Below are positions 10,677 to 21,257 of a DNA stretch of 64,000 bases, in pieces (position 1 is the first letter of the stretch; every line of letters starts with the position of its first letter). The notes under the pieces are model-generated. The model searched no databases, was not told the DNA's origin, and saw only the letters and a program-made list of their open reading frames with translations. This stretch comes from Chrysaora quinquecirrha (taxonomy: Eukaryota > Cnidaria > Scyphozoa > Semaeostomeae > Pelagiidae): the NCBI GenBank assembly GCA_014526335.1, contig JACTAT010000037.1, positions 7,461,591-7,525,590 on the forward strand, written 5' to 3'. A program made the translations under genes and the position numbers.

Positions 10677-10831
10677 TGTGTACAGGTTTACTTAGGTTAG
10701 AATTGTGTTAACATTTAGTTAGAATTATTTAAAAAAATTTTGTTCTAACTTTTGTAATAGAGAGCCCCTTTGAGAATCAGTACCTATTACTGAAGGGCTA
10801 CCCTCCTTAAATATCTGAAATGAAATGAAAT
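10677..10831 (+). mobile_element. Possible 3' tail of a LINE ending in (TGAAA)n
   Basis: A stretch ending CTCCTTAAATATCTGAAATG with three TGAAA units resembles the microsatellite tails of truncated non-LTR elements. No coding part is present. It could equally be ordinary intergenic sequence. Confidence 0.3.
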
Positions 10832-13800
10832 GAGTAGACCCGTCTTGGTGGCCAACATGTTAAAAATTGTTTGGCAAACATTTTAAATTTTGCTACTTTG
10901 CACGTTTTGCTTCAGGGAAAACATTACGCGTGAAACATTTTTGCTTTGACGCTTAATGATCGAAATATTCATAGTTGTCCATTTGTACCCGATGGACGCC
11001 CCCGTGTGTAAGGTACCTGAGTGAGTAACCACCATTGGCGTAAACAAGCGACTCGTATGGTTAGTATTCTAGCCACCGAACCTTTGCAACTCATAAATGC
11101 AGTAAGCAAGCTTTATCGGCATGTATTTTTTCAAAACAGATTTGCAAATGAAAAACCAAATCTCGAAGTGTTATAAAAATTAAATTCAGATTTCAATTTT
11201 CCTAATTTTCCTATCAGCGAAACCACCATAGCCCTTTTATGGGATTTTAGATTTGTGTTTTGAACTAATACCATCTTAAATTTCAATCCATTTTGATGAC
11301 TAATTTCTTTTTGGATTTTTTACATGAAGATTAGGCTTACACAAATTTCTTCAACCAACTGAAACAAATCAACTTTCACCCGATTCGATAGGTGCCATAA
11401 CCCCCGGTTGTCCCCACTGTACAATAGTATTCCCGCTTCTTATGCTTTGTCTGCCGGGGGTATCTCTGTCCCTAGCTCTTCCTTTCTCGTGAAACAGCTG
11501 ATATTCAGATTGTCAGTTTGTTTGTTTTTCAACAGCTTGGTTCTCAAAGACATCCAGGTCAAAATAAATATTGATCCATGAGCATCTAGATAAGATGAAA
11601 ATGATATCTTTTTAAATAAATCACATTTTCTCATGTTGCACACAAAAAGGAAGTTTTTTTAGGTTGGCGGGTTGGCAACTTTCATGCCTCTGACAGCATT
11701 ACTTGCTAAATGAATTAGAAAAGAAACTGGAGCAGCTGTAAAATCAGAAGAAGCAAAGATGGCAAGACTTGTCGTTCCAGGTCAAACAGGTGAGTTCAAA
11801 GATTGATTTGACTGTCAAAAACCCGCAAAATCTTGTCAGCAAATTCACTTAGGCCCATAAAAAAGCCCTTCCTCTTGCTACCTGCCTGGTTTCTTTTCAA
11901 ACTTTGCCTGCATTGAAAAGACTGCAGTTAGTTTGCACGTCAGAGAATTAACAAATCAAAATATTTACCCGTGAAACAATTAACTGAACTAAAGAATAAA
12001 AATTGCAACAGAAATCCCATGAAAAAGAAACAAAACAATTCCCTTGGCAAGAAAAGATAAATGGTCTCTGTCATGTGATTGTCCTTGACAAGATGTGGTG
12101 GTAATTTTGATGGCTTTATTTGATTTAGGGAAAGATTTTTATCACCCTTTTACAGCAGGTCTCCTCGTGTACACTTACAGCCTATGCAAAAAGAATCAGG
12201 TGAATCAGGTCATTATTTATTAATGATCTCAATATAAACTTCGTCGATTTGTTGGGCCTAGCCTTTACTCAGTGACGTGTTAGACCTGGAAATTCTAAGC
12301 GTGGCAGAACGTAACAAATGCCTCAAATTGCCAATCCGAGAATAGATCAAGGAACTAGGAAATTTTGTAGGAACTAGGAAACTCAAACCTCATTGTTCCA
12401 GAACACTGCGACTTGGTAAAGTGTTGTTAAGTCGTTTATTGTTATTAAGATTACTTGCACTGTCTCTGTCTGTTCAGGTCTTTAAAATCTTGCTTGGGGG
12501 ACAACCCTGAAGACCCTAGTGCGTAGTGCCCCCCCAGCTCTGATGTCCGATCTGGAGTATCCCCAGAGGAGGCACTATGTATAATTGGGGTACTGGGAAT
12601 GTGCCACCTGGAATGGTATGTATATGTATTTCCACGACTTTGGTATAAGGAAAAACCTCAATGATTTACCAAATGATAAAGGGGACCTTCCTCCTTTTGG
12701 TGGGCTGCTCTGACCCCCTAGCCCTAACCTGGCACCACAATTACTCCAAGAGAGGGCAATAACAATGTGTTGAAAAGCAGTGAAAGAAGGCAGTGCTTTA
12801 TTACCGAAACAACTTTGCTTGTCATGGTGTCTGTCAATTTGGGCAAGTCATCCGGGGGGGGGGGGGGTAATTAACTAAGTTTCAGAAAGGGATATGCCGC
12901 CCAAGCAACAAAATGCCCTGGCAAAATGCCTCCCCATATTTTTAACAAATTCCTGGAAATATATACCCAAAATTATACGAAAATATTGACTCCTACACTA
13001 CTTTATATGCTTGAATGTACACTAACATGTCAGTTTGAATCAAACTTCACCAAGAAAAGTGGAAACAAACGAAAAAAGATAGTTTTTATAAAGTTGATAC
13101 AGATTTTGCAGAAATCGATTCCTATATTTATACCAATTTTCAGAAAATTAAGACGTTGTTTGCAAATAAGTAAATAGTTTTTGAGTTTTTCAAAACTTCA
13201 AATTTGCAATAAAGAGTGGAAACATTTTCGGGCATGCTAATATTTATAATACTACCACTTCTACTGCCTCAATCCTTTTAGCTGAGTTCATGACTTTTTG
13301 TGCGCTTCAATCTTCATGTTGTCAAACTAACATAAAACTTTTTTTATTGCATGCTACCACAATTAAAATGTTATGGTTTGCTTTTGGAAATTGATTGTGT
13401 ACATATACTTACATTTAAGAGTAATGTTTTCATTTAAAGCTTTCACCCTCTTTGAACCTGACTGGATCTGCCTGTCAGGCCTCAGTGGGAGTACCCCCAC
13501 GATCCTTATGAAATTCAACTTTTTCTTAACCCTCTCCTTGCCAGCGGTAATTTTCTTGCAAATCCCTGGGGGTGCAAGATGTATGGATGGACGGGGATGT
13601 GCATGTGTGGCCCAGATTTTGCAGACCCACCCACTTATAATGTAGACATGTACTCTGTGTTTTCGGTAATAGCAAGTGGAATGTGAAAGTAATAATTTTC
13701 ACTGACACCCGCAATGGGGACGAGCTTTTTACACCCACGATGGGCATTAAGAATATTAGTAATAGAGATGCTTTCTGGGCCTTGTTATTACTTACAATCA

Positions 13801-14029
13801 CTCTACGAAAAGCTTGTATGGGATATTAACACTGTTTGGACTCAAGTAAATTGCACCTTTTTGAGTTTTGTTCAATTGCCAACCCTGTTATATGAGGCTT
13901 TTGTTAAAGTCCTACCCATTCACTTCAATACTCATTTTGTCTGTTTATTATTTGTGTTATTATTGAAGGATATAAATTCTATTTAAAATAGAATTTAAAG
14001 AGGGGGGCTTAGAATTTAAAGAGGCGGGC
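10832..14029. other. Intergenic; no secure gene
   Basis: Holds the candidate small ORF below, a poly-G run at about 12855, and a CCCACCCA-type repeat fragment at 13570-13750 (GGACGGGGATGTGC..., CCCACCCACTTATAATGT) shared with 33470-33600 and 23085-23195. The other ORFs are short and lack splice or similarity support. Confidence 0.4.
11759..12220 (+). CDS. Candidate small two-exon membrane protein (unrecognised)
   Basis: ATG at 11759 reads MARLVVPGQT to a donor GTGAGT at 11790. The acceptor TTTAG at 12124-12128 continues in phase with GKDFYHPFTAGLLVYTYSLC then KKNQVNQ and a stop TAA at 12218-12220, or a donor after NQ. The product would be about 42 residues with one short hydrophobic stretch. 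Supported only by splice signals and phase. I recognise no family, and chance is a real alternative. Confidence 0.25.
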
Positions 14030-14335
14030 TTTGGAATTTCACGGGTTGAGGGGTTGGTCTATTTTGCCCTCGGGTTTTCGGGTTTTACCAAAAAATTGTG
14101 CCAGTTTTCAGGTCACGTATATTTAATGGGCAATGGGTTTTGCCATTTTTCTAGCTCTAGTTTCAGGTATTGTAGTAAAAATGTGCGGGTTTTCGGATTA
14201 TAAACCTTACAAAGGATATCAGTGTGAACAATTTATAAACAGTTTGAAACTAAGATCATCCGGGTTTTCCGGTTTGTCCCAATTTTCTTCTGGGTTTTCG
14301 GGCTTTGATACCCCCAAAGCCCCCTCCTTAAAATC
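14030..14335. repeat. Iterated-word repeat, word CGGGTTTTCGG
   Basis: CCCTCGGGTTTTCGGGTTTT, GTGCGGGTTTTCGGATTA, ATCCGGGTTTTCCGG and CTGGGTTTTCGGGC within 300 bp, framed by GGGGTTGG and ACCCCC. Same logic as the other word-iterating elements. Confidence 0.5.
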
Positions 14336-14679
14336 ATTGACTTAAATTGCCAACATTTCATGCTCTATAAAGTTATTACTTTTTAATCTGAAACGGCTTG
14401 CGACCAGTTGGTGTTTCTTATATTAAGTTATTGTCGCAGCTTGGGCTGCTAATCTCTGTTTGAGAAATGAATCCCCAGCTAACTTCTGCCTTTTGAAGCA
14501 AAATTAGAACTGTGTGGTTTTCTGTGACATTTAATATGTATAAACCTGATTCGAAGAAACTTTTGTGGACGCATAAATTCAAGCTTCTTCATTACATTAA
14601 ATATTTAGTGACTAAAGTTAACAAGTCGCAGATGATATCTGTTTTCGATTTTCGCAACTCATTCTTAGGCAAGCGCTTG

Positions 14680-17600
14680 AAATAGCCTGCAGTTGAAGAA
14701 TATCTATGAGTATCTACACATGCTGATTCTCTATGGTGTATTTTACTTGAGTACTTCTTCTTGTTAATGCCTCGGTTAATGATACGGTAAATAGTTTCCT
14801 AATTCACTTTCAAACTCCAACTTTGAAATGAAGCAGTTTTGAAGTTTTGTGCTCTGTTTAGACTAGGAAATAGCTTGTAGCTTGCAGCCGAAGTCGATAA
14901 GTATCTACAGATGTCAATTTTGCATGGTGATTTCGATCTCAGTCTTGCTTCTTGTTAATGATACGGTAAATAGTCTAATGCACTTTCAAAATCCAACTTT
15001 TAAATAAAGCAGTTCTGAAGTTTGTTGCTTTGTTTAGACTAGGAAATAGCTTGTAGCTTGCAGTCGAAGTCGACAAGTATCTGCAGATGTCAATTTTACA
15101 TAGTGATTTCGATCTCAGTCTTGCTTCTTTTCAATGATACCGTAAATAATTTCCTAATTCACTTTCAAACTCCAACTTTGAAATGAAGCAGTTTTGAAGT
15201 TTTTTGCTTTGTTTAGACTAGGAAATAGCTTGTAGCTTGCAGTCGAAGTCGACAAGTATCTGCAGATGTCAATTTTGCATGGTGATTTCGATCTCAGTCT
15301 TGCTTCATGTTAATGATACGGTAAATAGTCTAATTCACTTTCAAACTCCAACTTTGAAATGAAGCAGTTTTGAAGTTTTGTCCTTTGTTTAGACTAGGAA
15401 ATAGCTTGTAGCTTACAGTCGAAGTCGAAAAGTATCTACGTATCTACAGATGCCAATTTTGCATAGTGATTTCGATCTCAGTCTTGTTTCTTGTTAATGA
15501 TACGGTAAATAGTCTAATTCACTTTCAAACTCCAACTTTGAAATGAAGCAGTTTTGAAGTTTTGTGCTTTGATTACTAGACTAGGAAATAGCTTGTAGCT
15601 TACAGTCGAAGTCGAAAAGTGTCTGCAGATGTCAATTTTACATAGTGATTTCGATCTCAGTCTTGCTTCTTTTCAATGATACCGTAAATAATTTCCTAAT
15701 TCACTTTCAAACTCCAACTTTGAAATGAAGCAGTTTTGAAGTTTTTTGCTTTGTTTAGACTAGGAAATAGCTTGTAGCTTGCAGTCGAAGTCGACAAGTA
15801 TCTGCAGATGTCAATTTTGCATGGTGATTTCGATCTCAGTCTTGCTTCATGTTAATGATACGGTAAATAGTCTAATTCACTTTCAAACTCCAACTTTGAA
15901 ATGAAGCAGTTTTGAAGTTTTGTCCTTTGTTTAGACTAGGAAATAGCTTGTAGCTTACAGTCGAAGTCGAAAAGTATCTACGTATCTACAGATGCCAATT
16001 TTGCATAGTGATTTCGATCTCAGTCTTGTTTCTTGTTAATGATACGGTAAATAGTCTAATTCACTTTCAAACTCCAACTTTGAAATGAAGCAGTTTTGAA
16101 GTTTTGTCCTTTGTTTAGACTAGGAAATAGCTTGTAGCTTACAGTCGAAGTCGAAAAGTATCTACGTATCTACAGATGCCAATTTTGCATAGTGATTTCG
16201 ATCTCAGTCTTGTTTCTTGTTAATGATACGGTAAATAGTCTAATTCACTTTCAAACTCCAACTTTGAAATGAAGCAGTTTTGAAGTTTTGTGCTTTGATT
16301 ACTAGACTAGGAAATAGCTTGTAGCTTACAGTCGAAGTCGAAAAGTGTCTACAGATGTCAATTTTGCATTGTGATTTCGATCTCAGTCTTGCTCCTTATT
16401 AATGATACGGTAAATAGTCTCGTAATTCACTTTCAAAATCCAACTTTGAAATGAAGCAGTTTTGAGGTTTTGAGCTTTGTTTAGACTAGGAAATAGCTTG
16501 TAGCTTGCAGCCGAAGTCGACAAGTATCTACAGATGTTAATTTTGCATCGTGATTTCGATCTCAGTCTTGCTTCTTGTTGATGATACGGTAAATAGTCTA
16601 ATTCTCTTTCAAAATCCAACTTTGAAATGAAGCAGTTTTGAAGTTTTGTGCTCTGTTTAGACTAGGAAATAGCTTGTAGCTTGCAGCCGAAGTCGATAAG
16701 TATCTACAGATGTCAATTTTGCATGGTGATTTCGATCTCAGTCTTGTTTCTTGTTAATGATACGGTAAATAGTCTAATTCACTTTCAAACTCCAACTTTG
16801 AAATGAAGCAGTTTTGAAGTTTTGTGCTTTGTTTAGACTAGGAAATAGCTTGTAGCTTACAGTCGAAGTCGAAAAGTATCTACGTATCTACAGATGCCAA
16901 TTTTGCATAGTGATTTCGATCTCAGTCTTGTTTCTTGTTAATGATACGGTAAATAGTCTAATTCACTTTCAAACTCCAACTTTGAAATGAAGTAGTTTTG
17001 AAGTTTTGTGCTTTGTTTAGACTAGGAAATAGCTTGTAGCTTACAGTCGAAGTCGAAAAGTGTCTACAGATGTCAATTTTGCATTGTGATTTCGATCTCA
17101 GTCTTGCTCCTTATTAATGATACGGTAAATAGTCTCGTAATTCACTTTCAAAATCCAACTTTGAAATGAAGCAGTTTTGAGGTTTTGAGCTTTGTTTAGA
17201 CTAGGAAATAGCTTGTAGCTTGCAGCCGAAGTCGACAAGTATCTACAGATGTTAATTTTGCATCGTGATTTCGATCTCAGTCTTGCTTCTTGTTGATGAT
17301 ACGGTAAATAGTCTAATTCACTTTCAAAATCCAACTTTGAAATGAAGCAGTTCTGAAGTTTTGTGCTTTGTTTAGACTAGGAAATAGCTTGTAGCTTGCA
17401 GTCGAAGTCGAAAAGTGTCTACAGATGTCAATTTTGCATAGTGAATTCGATCTCAGTCTTGTTTCATGTTAATGATACGGTAAATAGTCTAATTCACTTT
17501 CAAAGTCCAACTTTGAAGCAGTTTTGAAGTTTTGTGCTTTGTTTAGACTAGGAAATAGCTTGTATAGCTTGAAGTTGAAGTCGACAAGTATCTACAGATG

Positions 17601-17795
17601 TCAATTTTGCATAGTGATTTCGATCTCAGTCTTGCTTCTTGTTAATGATACGGTAAATAGTCTAATTCACTTTCAAACTCCAAATTTGAAATGAAACAGT
17701 TCTGAAGTTGTGTGCTTTGTTTAGACTAGGAAATAGCTTGTAGCTTGGAGTCGAAGTCGAAAGGTATCTGCAGATATCAATTTTGCATAGATATA
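14680..17795. repeat. Satellite array, ~178-bp unit, about 17 to 18 copies, with higher-order structure
   Basis: The landmark GGAAATAGCTTGTAGCTT recurs near 14868, 15049, 15226, 15404, 15586, 15765, 15943 and so on to 17733, spacing about 172-186 bp. Each unit carries GATTTCGATCTCAGTCTTG, TGATACGGTAAATAGT and CCAACTTTGAAATGAAGCAG. Variant markers recur at multiples: CTTTTCAATGATACCG at 15126 and 15667 (three units), CTTGCTCCTTATTAATGATA at 16388 and 17104 (four units). The two identical 78-residue ORFs on the minus strand (16383-16619, 17098-17334) come from the four-unit duplication and are not genes. The first unit is degenerate. Confidence 0.9.
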
Positions 17796-18069
17796 ACTTA
17801 TATTCAAATGTTCTTTCTATCTAGAAAATCTCAGAAACCAGATCAAATCGCGATCACTGGAAAATCTGAACAGTCTTTCATCACACAAGAATGAAAAAAG
17901 CCATCTAACTTTGTCACCGAATTTAACCCTGAGAGGTTTGTATAAGACGTTTTTATTAAGACGTTTTTATTTAGTACCCCAACCAAATGAGATAATAATT
18001 ATCTTTGACGCGGCCTTAAGAGGTCATTGGTTTTGAAATAGCTAATTTTGCTAGTGGTGGGTGACAGCT

Positions 18070-18205
18070 ATGATCAATGTACTGGTGTACCGGCTGTTTG
18101 CAAACGTGCCGGTCAGTATCATTGAACTATAAATAAATAATTTTTATTTATAGTTCAATGGTCAGTATTCGTGACAATTTGCCGGTGTACCAGTTTTTTA
18201 CGCAT
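18070..18205. repeat. Inverted repeat with 39-bp near-perfect palindrome
   Basis: Positions 18121-18159 form a hairpin: ATTGAACTATAAATAAATAA against TTTATTTATAGTTCAAT. Outside it CTGGTGTACCGG (18082-18093) is inverted as CCGGTGTACCAG (18182-18193). A small foldback unit of unknown family. Confidence 0.6.
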
Positions 18206-18213
18206 TCGCATAT

Positions 18214-18588
18214 TATGGCTGTCCATATTCGACCCTGCTATCGGCCTTGTCTATTCACAATTTGATTGGCTGTTCAAACAATAGAAATTTTAAGTGACGT
18301 CACAGTTTCTTCAAAATTTCACACCAAAATAGGCCGAAAACTATGTAAAAAACATCTATAAAAACCAAAAAATGATGCTCATGCGATATTGTATCTTGCC
18401 TTACAGTTATCAATGAAATTATTTGCATTTCCTTTCTGAGAACATCTGCTTTCAGAATCTACATCTTGTTTTTATGCCTAGGCCAAAATTGCCAGTATTT
18501 TGGCAGATTTAGTGGCCGTTACCAGGGCCAAAATCGATTTGGCGGTTGAGATTTGAGGAAATCGATTTGGGGCCTGGGGACGAGGTTA
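18214..18588. mobile_element. MITE, TIR AACCTCGTCCCCAGG (truncated copy)
   Basis: Same sequence as 29972-30394 (landmarks AGTGACGTCACAGTTTCTTC, ATAGGCCGAAAACTATG, GGCCTGGGGACGAGGTT) but lacking the left ~45 bp. No coding capacity. Confidence 0.7.
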
Positions 18589-18853
18589 TTGCCGTTGATC
18601 AAAAGCTTCTACGCCAACATTGCATTCAGCATTTCATCCAGCAGTCAGTTGTAATGGATTGCCTGCGCAGGCGCATGTTTGCAATAGCTCCGGTAGCTAG
18701 TTTTATTTTCACATTGCACCAATTAAATTTTCAATTCGACTTGAAACCTAGGTCTCAAGAAGAAACTGGCTTTGAAACTCAGCAAAAGTAACCAGGATGT
18801 TGTGGGGGTAAGAAAACGTATTGATTCTTTTAGCGATTTGAAAGTTTATTCTA

Positions 18854-19221
18854 CACGTATTTTTTTTTATAAGAAACCCTTTATAAGAAACCCAGACTCT
18901 CGAATGGCCAAAAATTTAAGAAACTCCAGTACTGGAATTTTTTTACGTAGGAAACTTTTCACCACAGACAGCAAAAATGTTCTTTTAATTCCCGTGTTTC
19001 GTCTGCAATAACGCATTTCTGTGACAAGCAGACAAACAGGAAACCATATGCATTTAAATACGATCGATAAATGGGTTTGGAAACTGATTCAGATAGAATA
19101 AGTATGTTGCCAATATGGACATTCAAGAAACTCTTAAGAAATTTTCAATACTCAAAATTTGAAAATTTCAAGAAACATTCAGTACTGGATCAATTTTTAG
19201 TTTCTTATAAAAAAATACGTG
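18854..19221. mobile_element. AAGAAAC-family MITE, intact
   Basis: TA then CACGTATTTTTTTTTATAAG at the left; CTTATAAAAAAATACGTG then TA at the right. Words AAGAAACCC, TTAAGAAACTCC, CAAGAAACTC, AAGAAACATTC and GTTTCTTATAAA. It gives the empty-site reference for the nested insertion at 9022. Three short ORFs in it are by-products. Confidence 0.8.
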
Positions 19222-19404
19222 TACTACACAAGCAGCTACGTTTTCTTGAGCTTGATGACTTGATGTCTTGTTTTTCATATAGCCTTAGATGGCAGGGACA
19301 GTGCCAGGGCATGGACCATACTAATGCTGAGACAGTGCTGCGAAATTTTTAGTTTTTATGGTAACATTGACGTTAAATTTGAATTTAGTTCAACTTGACC
19401 GTTA

Positions 19405-19753
19405 CACACTTTTTTTTATAAGAATTGCCGAGCCTCGATTATTCTTAAGCTTATTCGATTTTGAGCCTGAAAATGTTCTTAAATTATTCTTAATCATCAA
19501 TGTTGTAAATTAGCCTGAAGATCAAGAGGAATAAGTCAAATCTTTGAAATTTATTATTTTATATTCAAAACTGCATTTCAAAACAAATACAGTAGCTTGA
19601 CAATCACACTTTTTGTACAGTGTAAAAAACGCAGAGAAATAAAAATGATCCTCGTCAAGCTTGAGCCTCAGATTATTCTTAAATAATTCTTAAATTTCAG
19701 CAATTTTGAGCCTGGATATTTTTATAGACTGTATTCTTATAAAAAAAAGTGTG
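19405..19753. mobile_element. AAGAAT-family MITE
   Basis: TA then CACACTTTTTTTTATAAGAA; ATTCTTATAAAAAAAAGTGT then G and TA. Words GATTATTCTTAAGC, TTATTCTTAATC, GATTATTCTTAAATAATTC. Copy of 9022-9415. Confidence 0.8.
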
Positions 19754-20017
19754 TATGACACTTCTGCCGCGAAAAAGTTTGAATGGAAGCATACGTCACA
19801 GCCTTCAGCAACATGGCTGTTACCTGCCTTTGTTCTCGCTGAGCACATGACTGTCACTAGCAAATCAAAATGCGGGCAAATATGGCGCCATTTTACAACA
19901 ACAACTGTCTTAGCACTGGTACAGCCCAACTTCGTTCCCAAGGATATCTGCTGCTGTTGTTGTTGTTAGCTCAGCCCGAAACAGATACCCATGAACCGAA
20001 GCATAAATACAGTGGTT

Positions 20018-20416
20018 TCCTATAGATCATTTCGGTAGAAAAAAATTTCGAAATCGCAAGATATCAATTTTTCGATGCGAAAATCGTATAAAGCACCCAA
20101 AAATTAGTCTAGGTGCAAAGTTTTACTATCTCAGCGCTTGTATGATCGATTTTACAAGCGTTCAAAGTTCACGATTGGGCTTTGACCGTGTGGGGTGAAA
20201 AGTTTCACCAAGTTCATTTTTTACGGTGAAAGCCTTTATGAAATCGAGAACTTTGAATGCTCAGAAAATTAAGAACACACGCGCCATGACAGGGAAACTT
20301 TGTACCTAAACTAAGTTTTGGCTGCTGTACTAGATTTTCGTATCGAAAACTCGATATCATATGATTTCGAAAAATTTTAATGCTGTCTGACGTCATGCCG
20401 AAGTGATCTATTGAAA
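20018..20416. mobile_element. Palindromic MITE with TIR around GATCATTTCGG
   Basis: Left CTATAGATCATTTCGGTAGA, right (opposite strand) CAATAGATCACTTCGGCATG. The centre is an inverted pair GGGCTTTGACCGTG... / ...ACGGTGAAAGCC. A related but longer copy lies at about 24755-25340, and the same centre motif is in 52080-52473. Confidence 0.6.
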
Positions 20417-20578
20417 TGTATTTTTTTCGGATGGACATATCTCAGCCAATGTTTGATGTATTTGACGGATTTTGCATGTGTACGCATTATTTTTGACGCT
20501 CTTCACAAAACGGTGAGCAATTTTCGAAATTCTAAAAATAAATTTTTGATGACGTCACACTTTGGTACTCTATTGTTG
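20411..20578. repeat. Dispersed repeat, second copy of 905-1095
   Basis: ATGGACATATCTCAGCCAAT, TTATTTTTGACGCTCTTCAC and TGATGACGTCAC match the opposite strand of 905-1095. Confidence 0.6.
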
Positions 20579-20588
20579 TACTACTGTA

Positions 20589-20952
20589 TACGTTTTTTTA
20601 TAAGGATCACCTTCATAAGGAACTTGAGGCTGAAAATTCCCAAAAAATTAAGGAACTTTAAGGAACTACCGAGGCTCGAATGAAAAACTAAGAATAATTT
20701 TTTTCAAGAACAAGACGGTTTGTGCAAAAAAATAGCAGAATAACAATATATTTCCCATCCTTCTTCCAAAAAAGACTCCATTTATATTTAAAGTTAGAGA
20801 ATGAAGCAAGTTTATATGAATTTGCTGTAAAAATTAGTATTCAAACATATCTCACGAAAAGAAACATAAGGAACTTCAGCCTCATTTTGTTGAAAAATTA
20901 AGGAACTCCAGCCTCAACTCAGAGTTAGCTAAGTTTCCTTTAAAAAAACGTG
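20589..20952. mobile_element. AAGGAAC-family MITE, second type
   Basis: TA duplication at 20587-20588 and 20953-20954. Words TTCATAAGGAACTTGAGG, TTAAGGAACTTTAAGGAACT, ATAAGGAACTTCAGCC and TTAAGGAACTCCAGCC. Body unlike the 21906 type but the word is the same. Confidence 0.7.
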
Positions 20953-21257
20953 TATTTTACACATTCGAGTAAATAGACAACGACCTTTGCCTTGATACTT
21001 CAAAGGTTTTACAAGTTTTGGTTTCGAGACGAAAAATGTTTCAGGGGCTTTACCTTCGTACATAATATTGTTTTGCATTTGGAAAGTGTTGTCATTTCGC
21101 AACATTACGCCGTACGTGGAAATACAGTTTTCAATATTGGTGTGTTTTGATAACTAAATACTTTAAAGCCTTTTATATCGTGAGACGAAAGGAAAGGCAA
21201 GCTTCTTCATAATTCGTCAGAAGTGAGTTCATCTGGGCTTGTCTACTTCTTCTTACG

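Noticed and set aside
16383..17334. Two identical 78-residue minus-strand ORFs
   Set aside because: They are copies within the 178-bp satellite; identity comes from block duplication.
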